A stretch of DNA of 64,000 bases. Source: Platanthera guangdongensis (taxonomy: Eukaryota > Streptophyta > Magnoliopsida > Asparagales > Orchidaceae). Shown here one piece after another: positions 1 to 10,598 of the stretch. The stretch spans positions 66,204,757-66,268,756 of the forward strand of contig CM077165.1 in assembly GCA_039583875.1 (NCBI GenBank). Reading direction: 5' to 3'. Each line of letters opens with the position of its first letter. The stretch's first letter is position 1. A program made the position numbers and the translations under genes. The notes under the pieces were generated by a model. The model made no database searches. It saw only the letters and a list, made by a program, of their open reading frames with translations, and was not told the origin of the DNA.

Positions 1-2
1 AG

Positions 3-782
3 TATGCGGCTTTCATGTTGGAAGGAGACGCCAAGTTATGGTGGGTGAGCCATAGCGGCCGCCAGTTCCCAGGACGTGCCCCGTCGGTGGAATAGTTTGG
101 GGATGCTTTTCTTAAGAGGTATATTCCAGTTTCTACACGGTTGGCCCTTCAGAGGCAGTTTCTGCATCTAATGCAGCGAGACAAGACAGTGGATGAGTAT
201 GTGCAGGAGTTCACCCGTTTGGGTCGTTACGCGGGAACGACGATGGCAGATGATGTAGAAAGGGATAACCTCTTCTACCAGGGGCTGATGGAGAACCTGA
301 GACAACCCCTCATCTCCATGAAGAGGGCGGAATTTAATGAACTAGTTGAGGATGCCAGGATTTTGGAAAGCGATTTGGAGCGAACCCAACGCCGAAAGGG
401 TTTTACTCCCAAGCAAGGGGAAGGGAAGCCTTCCCAATCTCATGGAAAGTCTAAAGGAAGTAGGTGGAGGAAGAAGCCTCACACTCCCAGATCCGGTGAG
501 AAGAGCAATTGGACGCCTGGGGGTTCTCACTCTAGGGGACCGCCGACGTGTTAAAACTGCGGTAAGGTGGGGCACATAGCTCGTGTTTGTCCCCAAGGAG
601 GAGCGGGGCAGGAGACAAAGCAGGAGCAGACTGTGCGGTCCGGCCCTAGTGTTGCAGAGAAAGGAAAGATGGCGGAGTCGAGCGCTTCTCGGTTCCAACT
701 GGTACAACCAAGGGCTTACAACCTTGAACAGCAAGAAGCGATCCGTCAAACCGATGTAGTGACAGGTATGACGAAAGTTTAA
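3..782 (+). pseudogene. gag: gag of TEK1a, partial, two internal stops
   Basis: This frame encodes a Ty3 capsid protein (Retrotrans_gag type). It begins in a segment containing MLEGDAKLWW and continues through FLKRYIP and the conserved VDEYVQEFTRLGRYA stretch. A basic Ser/Arg/Lys-rich region follows, then a CCHC zinc knuckle at 549-590 that would bind element RNA. There are two in-frame stops. TAG at 93-95 stands where Trp is usual. TAA at 552-554 replaces the second residue of the knuckle, just after its first Cys. The frame ends at TAA 780-782, a few codons past a VVTG motif that in related elements leads straight into protease; see the intron candidate at 766-842. The start codon is outside the window. 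Confidence 0.85.
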
Positions 783-842
783 GTTGAAATTTTGTGCTTC
801 ATACTTTTAGACCCCTTTTTATGTGTGTTGTCTATGTTGTAG
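766..842 (+). other. Candidate 77-nt GT-AG intron at gag/pol boundary
   Basis: The segment starts GTATG after ACAG and ends TTGTAG before GC. It is T-rich and about the shortest length plant introns take. Gag is in the frame of positions divisible by three and pol is two bases off. Removing 77 nt corrects exactly that difference and rebuilds a Gly codon from 765 and 843-844, giving the VVTG-to-protease joint usual in Tekay elements. Unspliced RNA would stop at 780-782 and give Gag only. TEK1b keeps a GTATG donor in the same codon phase. Splicing is inferred, not shown. Confidence 0.55.
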
Positions 843-3800
843 GCTTCGTTTTAGTTTCCGGGTACCCCGCTAGGGTATTGTTTGATACGGGAGCATCACA
901 CTCTTTTCTTGCGGAGAGCTTCATCTGGAGAATAGGAGTTGAGTCTTTCTCGGCGGACGCGGAGTTGAAAGTGCGCATGCCTAATGGGTCATCCATGACT
1001 ACTGGGGTAAAAGGGCACATCTGTTGGGAGCTAGACGGAGTTGGCTTCGTTTTGGTAGCAGCGATTTTACCGTTGGTTGAGTTCGATGTCATTTTGGGCA
1101 TGGACTGGCTTGCAGAGCAGCGCGCCAGTATTGATTGCCTATCTAAGGTAGTGACTCTAAAGAGCAAAGGGCAGGCGAAGGTCAAATTTGAGGGCCTATG
1201 TGGAGTGGCCTGTTCCTTGATTTCGGCCATGCAGTTGGTGCATGCGGTTAACCAGGGTGGTATAGCGCTTGTAGCGTTATTGGAGGTTCGTTTCTCCCAG
1301 CTGACTATTGAGGAAGTGCCCGTTGTGGCAGAGTTCAAGGATGTGTTTCCGGATGAACTTCCTGTAGCGCCTCCTCGGAGGGAGATCGATTTCTCAATCG
1401 AGTTAGTGTCGGAGGCTAGGCCAGTGTCACGTCCTCCGTTTAGGATGGAACAAAAGGAGTTGGCAGAACTCAAAGTGCAGTTGCAGGAATTGTTGGAGCA
1501 AGGGTATATCAGATACAGTGCTTCACCGTGGAGTGCGCCGGTGTTGTTTGTAAAGAAGAAAGACGGTAGCATGCGGCTATGCATAGACTACCGAGAGCTG
1601 AATAAATTGACCGTCAAGAATAAGTATCCGATTCCTCGGATAGATGACTTGTTCGACCAATTGGTAGGGTCAGTGGTGTATTCAAAATTGGACTTGAAGT
1701 CAGGCTATTATCAGTTGCGAATTCGGGATGAGGACATACCCAAGACTGCCTTTGGTACAAGGTATGGACACTTTGAGTTTACGGTGATGCCGTTCGGGCT
1801 GACAAACGCACCATCTGTGTTCATGGATCTGACGAATCGGGTATTTTGGGAATACCTGGATTCTTTTGTGGTTGTCTTCATTGATGACATCTTGGTGTAT
1901 TCCAAATCGCAAGTGGAGCATGAGACCCACTTGAGAGTGGTTCTGCAAGTGTTGAGGGAGAATGCGTTGTATGCAAAATTCTCCAAATGCGAGTTCTGGT
2001 TAGAGAAGGTGGCATTTTTGGGACACGTGATTAGTGGGGAAGGGGTGGCAGTGGATCCAACAAAAGTTGAAGCCATTAGAGATTGGCCGGTTTTGAGGAC
2101 CGTGGCGGAGGTCCGAAGTTTTCTTGGACTAGCCGGGTATTACAGGAGGTTCGTGGAGAATTTTTCGCGGATAGCTCTACCCCTCACCTCACTCACTCAT
2201 AAAGATCATAAGTTTGTGTGGACTCAAGAGTGTAGTCAAGCATTTGAGGCACTGAAGAAGAGACTGATGATGGCTCCAATCCTAAGTCCACCGCAAGGGA
2301 CCGGGCGATTTCAGATCTTCAGTGACGCATCAGGATGCGGTTTGGGTTGCGTTTTGGTGCAACATGGTAGGGTGATAGATTTTGGGTCTAGACAGCTGAA
2401 GCCTCATGAGAGGAATTACCCCGTCCATGACTTTGAGTTGGCGGCGGTAATTTTTGCGTTGAAAATATGGCGACATTATGTATATGGTGCAAAGGTGGAG
2501 ATCTTCACGGATCACAAAAGCCTGAAGTATCTCTTGGATCAAAAGGACTTGAACATGCGGCAACGAAGGTGGGTTGAGTTTCTTGGAGACTATGAAGTGG
2601 CAATTCAGTATACGCCAGGTAAAGCCAATGTGGTGGCAGTACTCGGGGCAAGGGAATTGGATCGAAGCTCATGATGAGCAATTGGTCCGGGAATGGGAGT
2701 CCCTTGGTTTGGAATGTGTTGTGAGAGGCGAGTCCAGTGTAGCTCGGTTGAATTGGATTGAAGTGCAGAACGACTTGTCCGATCGCATTTGGGAAGCGAC
2801 TCGGTTGGATGTGGAGTTTCAACGTTTTGTGTTGGAGGCTCAAACGGGCGAGAGCAGCGCCTGGGAGATGATTGATGGGATTCTGAGGAAGGATGGAAGG
2901 GTTTGTATACCGCAGTTCGGCAAACTCCGTGATGAGTTGATGTTTGAGGCTCACTTCACAAAGTACTCCATTCACCCGGGCAGTACAAAGATGTACTTGG
3001 ATATGAAGAAATCCTTTTGGTGGTCGGGGCTGAAGCGGGAAGTAGCTTTGTACGTGAATCGTTGCCGAACTTGTGCCTTGGTGAAGGCCGAATGTCAGAA
3101 GCCGGGCGGGTTCCTGAAGCCCCTTCCAATCCCTGAGTGGAAATTTGATGACATCTCCATGGACTTTGTGCATGGTTTGCCTAGATCGAGCATGGTAATG
3201 ATGCGATTTGGGTGATCGTGGATCGCCTAACCAAGGTGGCTCACTTCATCCCAAATTGGAAAGAGGACAGCGTAGAGAAGCTGGTGGAGTTGTATGTTCG
3301 CAACATTGTGCGACTGCACGGAATTCCTAAGAGCATAGTCAGTGATCGCGATGGACGGTTTACGTCCAAGGACTGGAGATTTGTTCAGAAGATCTTGGGC
3401 ACGAAGCTAAAGTTCAGTACGGCGTTCCACCCTCAAACCGATAGGCAAACTGAAAGAACGAACCGTACTATGGAGGATATGTTGAGAATGTGCGTTCTTG
3501 ATTTCAGCAAAACGTGGGAGGATCACCTCTTCATGGTGGAATTTGCGTACAACAATAGTTTTCAAGCAAGTATAAAAATGTCGCCATACGAAGCTTTGTA
3601 TGGAAGGCATTGTCGAACGCCAATGTCTTGGGCAGAGGCGGGAGACACCAAAATTTTGGGAAAGGAGGTGGTAGCTGACGCTTGTGAGATGGTACAGATC
3701 ATACAAGAGCGTATGAAGGTGGCGCAAGACCGTCAAGCAAAATACTTTAATGCTCGTCACCGAAAGTTGGAGTTTGCGGTAGGTGATTGGGTCTATTTGA

Positions 3801-4209
3801 AGATCAAACCGTTCAAAGGCATCACACGGATTCGCCGACTCAAGAATTTGAGTCCAAAGTTTTTGGGGCCTTTTGAAATTGTTGAATGAGTGGGAGAAGC
3901 AGCCTATCGGTTGGCGTTGTCCGCGGAGTTGAGTGGATTGCATGACGTCTTCCATGTCTCCGTTTTGAGGAAAGCCTTGGTGGAGGCTAGTGTAGTGATT
4001 GAGCCGGCATCGGTGCCGATTGTGAAAGGCTTCAGGACGCGGGTCCTTCCAATTGCTATAGAGGATTCGGAGACTCGGCAGTTGCGGAATAAAGAAGTTA
4101 AACTTGTGAAAGTTCGATGGGACAACTGCGGTCGTGAGGAGTTCTCTTGGGAGTGGAACAGGCCATGCTAGAAGATTATCCAGAACTCTTCATGTCAGGT
4201 ACAAGTTAA
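843..4209 (+). pseudogene. pol: pol of TEK1a: protease, RT, RNase H, integrase, chromodomain
   Basis: The aspartic protease motif DTGAS is at 884-898. RT follows with IDYRELNKL near 1590, the [10 protein letters not shown] block, and the catalytic FIDDILVYS with its two Asp codons at 1883-1888. RNase H contains [10 protein letters not shown] and [10 protein letters not shown], from about 2310 to 2660. Integrase has an N-terminal His/Cys zinc region (about 2950-3075), then Asp in MDFVHG, Asp in VSDRDGRF, and Glu in QTERTN. A tail containing LRNKEVKLVKVRW resembles the chromodomain that ends Tekay pol and targets chromatin. Breaks are a frameshift near 2640 at the RNase H/integrase linker, a frameshift near 3200, a TGA at 3887-3889 and a frameshift near 4150. 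The gene is dead but close to full length. Confidence 0.9.
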
Positions 4210-4254
4210 GTTTTGTACCCTTTTGTTTTGTAATTTCGGGAAGAAATTCTGTTA

Positions 4255-4267
4255 AGTGGGGGAGAGT
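4255..4267 (+). promoter_or_regulatory. Polypurine tract of TEK1a
   Basis: AAGTGGGGGAGAG lies directly before the 3' LTR that begins TGTAACACC at 4268. Its position and purine run fit the plus-strand primer of LTR retrotransposons. TEK1b has AAGAGGGGGAGAG in the same place. Confidence 0.8.
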
Positions 4268-6853
4268 TGTAACACCCCAGTTTTGCAAGAGGGTCAGTCT
4301 GCAGTTCTGGAAAAATTCTTTGGGTTTCTGGCAGGAGGCATACGGCCTGCGACACGGGCGTGTCGCAGGGCATGTCGAGGCCGTGTCGACACTCAGCCCA
4401 AGTGTCGACACTTTCGCTCGACAATGTGTAGAGAGTAGGGCACACGGCCTGCGATACGGGCGTGTCGCAGGGCGTGTCGAGGCCGTGTCGACACTCGGCC
4501 CAAGTGTCGACACTTTCGCTCGACATTGTGTCGAGAGTAGGGCATACGGCCTGCGACACGGGCGTGTCGCAGGGCGTGTCGAGTCCGTGTTGACACTCGG
4601 CCCGGGATGTCGACACTTTCGCTCGACGAGTGTCGAGACTGGGGCACACGGCCTGTGACACGGGCGTGTCACAGGGCGTGTCCCACTTGGTCGACGATCT
4701 TCGCTCGACGTTTTTCGCGGTGTCGACACAAAGCCTGTCGACGGGTGTCGAGACTTGGCACACGGTTTGGGACACGGGCGTGTCCCAGGCCATGTCACCT
4801 CTCGGTTTGATTTCGGGGCCGTGTCGGTGGAGGTACACGACCGGCCACACGGCCGTGTCACTGGGGATACGGGCGTGTCGGATTGAACACGGGCGTGTCC
4901 GATGCTCGTGTGCTGTTCTAGGAGCGTCGATTTGAGACGGCGAATGAGGCATACGGCCCTGGACACGGGCGTGTGCCAGGCCGTGTTCGGCCCAGGTCTT
5001 TTATTTTCCAGGCGGATCGTGGCCATTCTTTCCCAGATTTTAGGATCTGACGGTTCAGGACTGTTCTTGGAGAGTTAAGTCCGAGAATAGGGTTGAAAAC
5101 CCTCATTCTTCTCCAAGCATTCTCTTACTAAAGACCTAGAGAGAAGTGAGAACAAGGAAGAAGGAGAAGGAGAGTTTGGGCTGTAGGAGAGGTTTCGGTG
5201 CTCCAAATCGCGAGCCGAGTCCAGATCCGTGGAGCTTAGATCGTTGCGGAGGTTTTCATCCGGCTATTTTGCCATGGCAAGGAAGAGGAGTTGGAAGGTA
5301 ACGACACTTCTCCTCTTGGTCTTAGGATGCATGTCTTAGCATCATCTATTTTTTCTTTCTAGTTTTTGGGCACCAAACTCTCAAATGAGAGGGGTTTTGG
5401 TTTGCCAAGGTTCAAGAGGAACCTCCGGGTTGATTGAGTCCGTCCCCGGCATATTTTTGCATTAGAGATCCGCTCCGTTAGTGGATTAGGCATGGTGGGT
5501 GAAGCCGTTGTCGCGACCGTTAGTCCGACCCGGTGATGTTGCATAAAAACGTTAAGGATTCGTAGAGATTCCGTTACGGCAAGATGTCGTTTGTGATGTG
5601 GTGATGTTTCCCCCTTTTTCTCGAGTGAGTACGTGTAGTCGGAACCGGACAAGGTTAGCTCCTCGTGGCGGTAGATGTTTTCCTTGGCGGACAAGGTTAG
5701 CTCCGCATGAGTTGGAGATGGTTTCCTTGGTGCGCGGACACGCTGCAGTACAAATGAGGGACTAGGGTGGATTTGTCTTGGTTTGTGTTGTGCTAAGGCG
5801 TGGCTATGTCTCCGTGGTCGGCTGGCTATCCCGTGACGTTCACGTCATGTGTAGAGAGTGTCCCGGCGAGACTAGTCCCCTTCTGTGTGACTGACAAGAA
5901 TGCCAAGCATGGGGACAAACCCGGGCAATGAGGCCATGAGCGGGTGGGGTCTGGCAAGGCTTCTTAGAATCGGTCAGTTTTGTGTTTGTTGTAATCCTGA
6001 CATGAGACATCAGAGCTTGTAGGCAAGCCCGGGTTGAAGACCTTGAGCTGGTTGGGCCTTGACAAGAGTTCCATGGGGCGGCTTGTTAGCCGTTGGGGGA
6101 AATGATGACCCCTTTTTGTTTGCGGCTTTATGCCAATGGGGAATCGATGAGTACCCATATGATGTGATGATGGGCTAGATGCATACGAGTTAGGGTGCCT
6201 TGGGTGAAACCCAGGTTATTGCATACATGATTGCATAAGTAGGCCCTTTTATTATATGCTCAACCAGTAGAGAACATGTATGATGTATGTGACATCCAAG
6301 CCTGTTTTTGTAGTTGCCTTTCTTGCTTATGATTATTGCATATGAAGTACTAACTTGCAGGTTGGAGGGGTACCCCGGGGCCCGTTAGGGGCAGCCGGGA
6401 GGAGATGTGTTGTTACACAGTTTGAGGTCAGCCTTTGCTGACCCACGTTACTAATAATTTTTACAGGGCAAGGATCGCATGCAGGAGCTAGCTCACCGGC
6501 CAGAAAGGCCTAAGCCCCATGAAGTGCTTTTCTTTTTGTAGCTCTACTTATGTGATGTTATGTTTGAGACTCATGTTGTCCGGCTTGCATGCCGAGGTAG
6601 ACTAGGAGTGCTAAGCACATTCTTGACTGTTGTATTATTTGCTTTTGGACACTTGTTGTAAGGCCATAAGGCCAATTGTTTTACTCTTTAGTGGTGGATA
6701 CCTTCTAGTCCTGTTTTGTTTTTTGCTGTGTTGTGCAAAGTGTTTTGAGTGTGGGTAGCTATATCAACTTTTAATACTAAAGCTGTGGCGTCCGTATGTT
6801 GTGGGGCCCCGGCCGGACCCATACTATACGTTCACTACAGGGGAGGTGTTACA
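4268..6853 (+). repeat. 3' LTR of TEK1a (about 2.6 kb)
   Basis: The LTR starts TGTAACACCCC and ends GTGTTACA. It shares its start, hairpin array and end region (GGCCCCGGCCGGACC near 6806 and at 35276) with the TEK1b LTR, but the central part differs. I see no clear TATA box. Open frames on both strands between 4134 and 5026 come from the GC-rich repeats and are not genes. The stretch from about 5030 to 6853 shows no further recognisable feature. Confidence 0.85.
4346..4982 (+). repeat. Hairpin array in the TEK1a LTR
   Basis: Six inverted repeats recur about every 100 bp at 4346, 4448, 4550, 4652, 4766 and 4956. The core is ACACG-GG-CGTGT with arms of about 11 nt. The outer arm bases change together: CTGCG with CGCAG, CTGTG with CACAG, and TGGG with CCCA. 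Copies of the palindrome GTGTCGACAC lie between them, for example near 4384 and 4400. Confidence 0.85.
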
Positions 6854-7046
6854 GCTATGGAGGAATCATGGGCGAGAGGAGTACACATGGGAGCCTCAGG
6901 ACCTGATGCAACAAAGGTACCCGGACCTCTTCAGTCAGGTACTACTCACAACCTCTCGGGACGTTACAATTTACCTTTCATATTCGAAACCCCGTTGGCC
7001 TAACTAGAATTTCGAGGACGAAATTTTTTTTTTATATATTGGGATT
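6854..7046 (+). pseudogene. pol: pol tail (chromodomain end) of TEK2, left copy
   Basis: About 190 bp match 59160-59350 closely. They encode the end of a Tekay-type pol (HGREEYTWEPQDLMQQRYPDLF), followed by AATTTCGAGGACGAAA and a weak pre-LTR tract. TEK1a interrupts it on the left. It leads directly into an LTR at 7047, as the right copy leads into the LTR at 59351, so it is the 3' end of a TEK2-type element. Confidence 0.85.
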
Positions 7047-8285
7047 TGTAACATACCTTAAACAACTAGACCCCTAGGAGTGGTTTTGTCAGGACTAGGT
7101 CATGACAAAACCCTAGGAAGCCCAAGAGGGCCAAGTGAACCTAGGAATGTAGGTGAGACCACTATGGTCTGCAAATAGTAAATTTTTGAACCCTAGTTTA
7201 AGATGACGATGGGGCTTCACCAAGACTTCAAGACCCCACCATGGTCTCATCAACCCATTGTAAGGTCCATTAGAGCCCTAAGGGTCCATTGAAGTCAACC
7301 CACGATGGCCAAGTTGACATAGAACCACTCTAGGCCTAAATTGGGCAAGGTGCCCTAACTAAGGGCAGTGTGCCCTAGTAAAGCCCAAATAACCATAACA
7401 TGGCCTTCCCAGACCTAAAGTGTGGTCAATGGGTCACTAAGGACCCATGGAGGGCAGTCAAAGTGATAATGTTGACCAAAGTCAACTCTAACCCTAAATG
7501 GGTCAACCTGACCTACATAGGGTCAACTGACCTTCCCTTAGCCAAGTGGATCCCACTCATGTCCTCCTAACCCTATAGTAAGGTCAATGGGTCACCTAGG
7601 ACTCATTGGGGTCAATCCAAGAGGTTAAGTTGACCAAAGTCAACTCTAACCCTAAATGGGTCATATTGACCTACAATGTGTCAAACTAACTACACAGGGC
7701 CAATTGAAGTTCCCTTAGCCAAGTGGACCCCACACATACCTTCCTAACCCTAGTGAGTGGCCAATGGGTCACCAAGGACCCATTGGGGTCAACCAAAAAG
7801 GCTAAGTTGACCCAAGTCAACTCTAGCCCTAAAGTGTCAAAGTGCCCTTATTAAGGGTCAAGTGACCTCCAAAGGGCCAAGTCAACCTTACCTAGACCTT
7901 ATGGGAGGCCAATGGGTCATCAAGGACCCATTAGGGGCAACCTCAAAGACCAAATTCACCAAGGTCAACCCTAGTCAAGGTTTAGGTCAAGCTAGCCCAA
8001 ATGTGCTAACTCAAGCTCAAGCCCAATTCACTTGGGCTAACCTTGTATTGCTGGATGAAATGGACATGTGGGCTGCCATTAGGTTAGGTAGGAGTCAAAA
8101 TTTCAGCTTGGTGAGTAGGAGAGAGAAAAATCTTCAAAGAAAAGAGAGAGAAAGAGAAGGGAGTAATGGGGGAGGACTTTGGGGCTCATCCTTCCCCTTC
8201 CCCAACCCCCATTCAATTCACTAGGACAAGGAATGCAGCCCCATTTCAACCAGCTGGTCCTTGACTGGTTTTAGCCATGCTTCAT
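7047..8285 (+). repeat. TEK2 LTR, left copy, segment 1
   Basis: The LTR starts TGTAACATAC and aligns throughout with 59351-60600. It carries about 3.5 units of a 150-180 bp repeat (7427-7960). Each unit contains the hairpin CAATGGGTC / GACCCATTG with a 6-nt loop (7427, 7585, 7762, 7910; some copies diverged) and GTTGAC-CAAA-GTCAAC. No coding domain is present. SIR-D interrupts it at 8286. Confidence 0.85.
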
Positions 8286-8540
8286 TGTTGGGTATTGTAT
8301 CCACAATTACCTGGATTTGAGGAAGCCACCTGTCAAGCTAAGATGAATTCACAATGTATTTGATGAAATCTTTCAAGTTGTGCTTGCAGTTATTCCACGC
8401 TAAGTACACACCAATGTCAGGGTACAGTAGGTCAATATACACGAGTCTGCGCGACGTAATCCCTCGTTGAGCAGATCAGTGTGTTGGCCTACGTGTACTT
8501 TCTCTATTGGAGTGTACTTATTTTCAAGTACAGGGCTGTG
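8286..8540 (+). repeat. Truncated 5' LTR of SIR-D
   Basis: About 250 bp match 13219-13473 almost base for base. Similarity stops near 8530, where gag sequence begins, so a deletion removed the remaining 1.2 kb of LTR, the primer site and the start of gag. Confidence 0.85.
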
Positions 8541-9589
8541 ATAGTAAAAGTAACTCTGAAGAGCAGGTAACTTCTTCATCTTGCCCCTTTTCTCTTGAAG
8601 TTCCTGAAGACAGGAATTGTTACCCTTCAGAAAATCCTGATTCCCTGACGAGAGCCCTTCAGAAAAGCAACCTACTTGTTGAGGAGCAAGCTCAGGAGAT
8701 TGCTCGGCTGAAGATCTTGTTGGTTCTCCAATTGGCATCCAACAGGGTTAAGGAATCTAAAATCTCAGATCTAAAGAGTAGTCTAGAGAATGAGAAAAGG
8801 ATAGTATCCAACTTTTCCAAGGTTGATGCTATCAAGAGAAAGGAAGAAAATGGGTGGATCTCCCGAATTATCAATTCATGGAGAAATGGGGAAACGGTAT
8901 TCCGACCCCCCACTCCAGGCAGGAAGGGTACTCATCATGCCTTCAGGTATGATCACAGGAACAACCGTGGTCACTGCAAGGGTGATCTGCCCTCATGTGG
9001 AGACACCCATAGTGCAAGGGCTATCATGGACACCCTTGAGAGAATACCTAAGGCTCATTCTGAACCCTTTGTATTCTCGGCCACTGCCCCAACTCAGCAT
9101 GAATCTGCTGGTATCAGATCTCAGTGCGCTTCTCACCACCCTAGTACACAGGAAAGGGAGGTTAGAAGTCATGCAGTTAGTTCTCATGGGGCCTCTGGAA
9201 GGGTGCTCACTGAAAGGAAGGCACCACCTCCCAGGCCTCATGACGCTCGCTACATGCATTCCTTCTGCCCTTCCAAGTGTCACGGTGGAAGAGGCAATTT
9301 TGTGAGCAGATCCGGCTCTATCCCATTTAGACCTAGGACCATGACTACCTCAGTCACTGGATCAGGTCAGAAACGGAGGTACAACATTCACACGTGTTGG
9401 TGCTGTGGCAAGGTGGGACACTTTACCATAGACTGTTGGCACAACCCCTCTGTGTCAAGGGCAAGGGCTTATCCACCTCTTCTGGGCAGAGGTAGTCTTC
9501 CTGACAGGATTTCTGAGGGAAGGCATTCGAGTTTTTATGCTAACAAGAACCTAGGACCCAATACATATTGGGTTCCTAAGGTAAGGTAA
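8541..9589 (+). pseudogene. gag: gag C-terminal half of SIR-D
   Basis: The frame runs from the LTR remnant to TAA at 9587-9589. It contains a coiled-coil-like stretch rich in Glu, Lys and Leu (about 8640-8830), then a basic region. A CCHC zinc knuckle, CWCCGKVGHFTIDC, is at 9395-9436, and the frame ends with YWVPKV. This matches the order in SIR-A gag (46859-47758), including the terminal proline-lysine motif that precedes pol. The N-terminal capsid domain and first knuckle are missing. Apparent start codons here are not the real gag start. Confidence 0.8.
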
Positions 9590-10598
9590 CACTCTTTTGC
9601 AGGGTAGTCTAGGTTCCCGTAAATATAATGGGAACTAGACAGAAGATGTTTCAAGAATGAATTGGAACAAGTATCTGGAATAACAGAAGTACTATCTACA
9701 ATGGTATACTCAAATTGACCGCCTGGTATGCTTTAACCAGAGGGGCTAAATGATAAATCTTATAATCTCAGGTATTTTTGATCAGCTCCAATACTTGAGT
9801 CATATTGTGTCGACATTTACATATATATATTTATATATATACATATATGTGTGTACACCTAAGGAAAGGTTAACGCTGTAAAAATAACCCTTAGATACAT
9901 TATTAAAGATTTATCTGTAAATTCACTGGTAGATTCGAGAATGGACCTCTACAAGCATAAATCAGTCCACTGAAAATTAAAGAAGATACGTCATTGGAAG
10001 TCACTAAAACTTACAATTGACATCAAGAAATGTATGGAAAACCCCTTTCAAATCCTAAATAGATTGGTATTAAGAAACATATATTTAGAAGATTTCTAAA
10101 CCGTCTTAATATCAGAAGATTTCGAGAATCCGGCATGCCTCTTAACCCGTAGATTTCTATTGAAGAATCCCTTCGATTTCTATTTAGAAAAACTCCCGCC
10201 GACCCTTCGTATTCCGAATTTCGCAAGGAAACACGTCGATATCCCGCAGGAATCCCGCCGACTCTTCGTATTCTTAATTTCCGTCGATATTCCGCATTTC
10301 CGTCGATATCCCGCAGGAATCCCGCCGCCTCTTCCATCGATATCCCACAGCTATCCCGCCGACTCTTCCTTCCGTAGACCTCTCTTCTCGCGTCCAGGGT
10401 GCTCGTCCAGGTATTTCTCCGCGGTTTCGATCAAACAAGGACGCAAGCTCCTCCAGGTTTTCCGTCGTCTCCGTCGACTCTCGCCTCCTCCGCTTTTGGG
10501 TAACCCCCTCCTCACCCTTACGGTGACTTACTATTAGTGTAGCTTCCCTCTTGATTTCTGATTAGGCGTAGACCTGGCATTCCCTCCCTAGGTTTACA
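9590..10598 (+). other. Spacer between gag remnant and ORF3 in SIR-D
   Basis: No pol remains here. The first bases (9591-9602) read CTCTTTTGCAG just after the gag stop. One GTGTCGACA copy lies near 9808, followed by an A/T tract of TATAT type (9818-9850). From about 10180 to 10370 a GC-rich unit containing TCGATATCCCGCAGGAATCC recurs, complete twice and in diverged or partial form around them. The 10380-10598 part resembles a leader that ends just before the ORF3 ATG. Confidence 0.6.

Larger units (their letters stand above)
1..6853 (+). mobile_element. TEK1a, Ty3/gypsy Tekay-like chromovirus, 5' end outside window
   Basis: This is the 3' part of a Ty3 LTR retrotransposon. In order it holds a gag remnant, a gag/pol junction, pol with protease, reverse transcriptase, RNase H, integrase and a chromodomain tail, a purine-rich tract and a complete 3' LTR. 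The 5' LTR and first part of gag lie left of the window. It ends in TGTTACA at 6853, and the bases after it continue the pol tail of TEK2, so it inserted into that older element. The 5-bp target duplication may be GCTAT (6854-6858) but the left copy is not visible. TEK1b at 33021-40939 is a sister element with similar LTR and pol. Confidence 0.9.

Noticed and set aside
4134..5026. Frames rich in HGRV and CRH repeats, with twins at 33065-33781 and 39774-40490
   Set aside because: They are readings of the TEK1 LTR hairpin array, present on both strands and in several frames.
8174..8285. A 112-bp target site duplication made by integrase
   Set aside because: Integrases of this class make about 5-bp duplications, so another mechanism must be sought; reported as a finding instead.
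10380..10598. A 5' leader intron in front of SIR-D ORF3
   Set aside because: GT and CCTAG|G candidates exist, but nothing in SIR-A or SIR-B supports them and there is no frame test in untranslated sequence.
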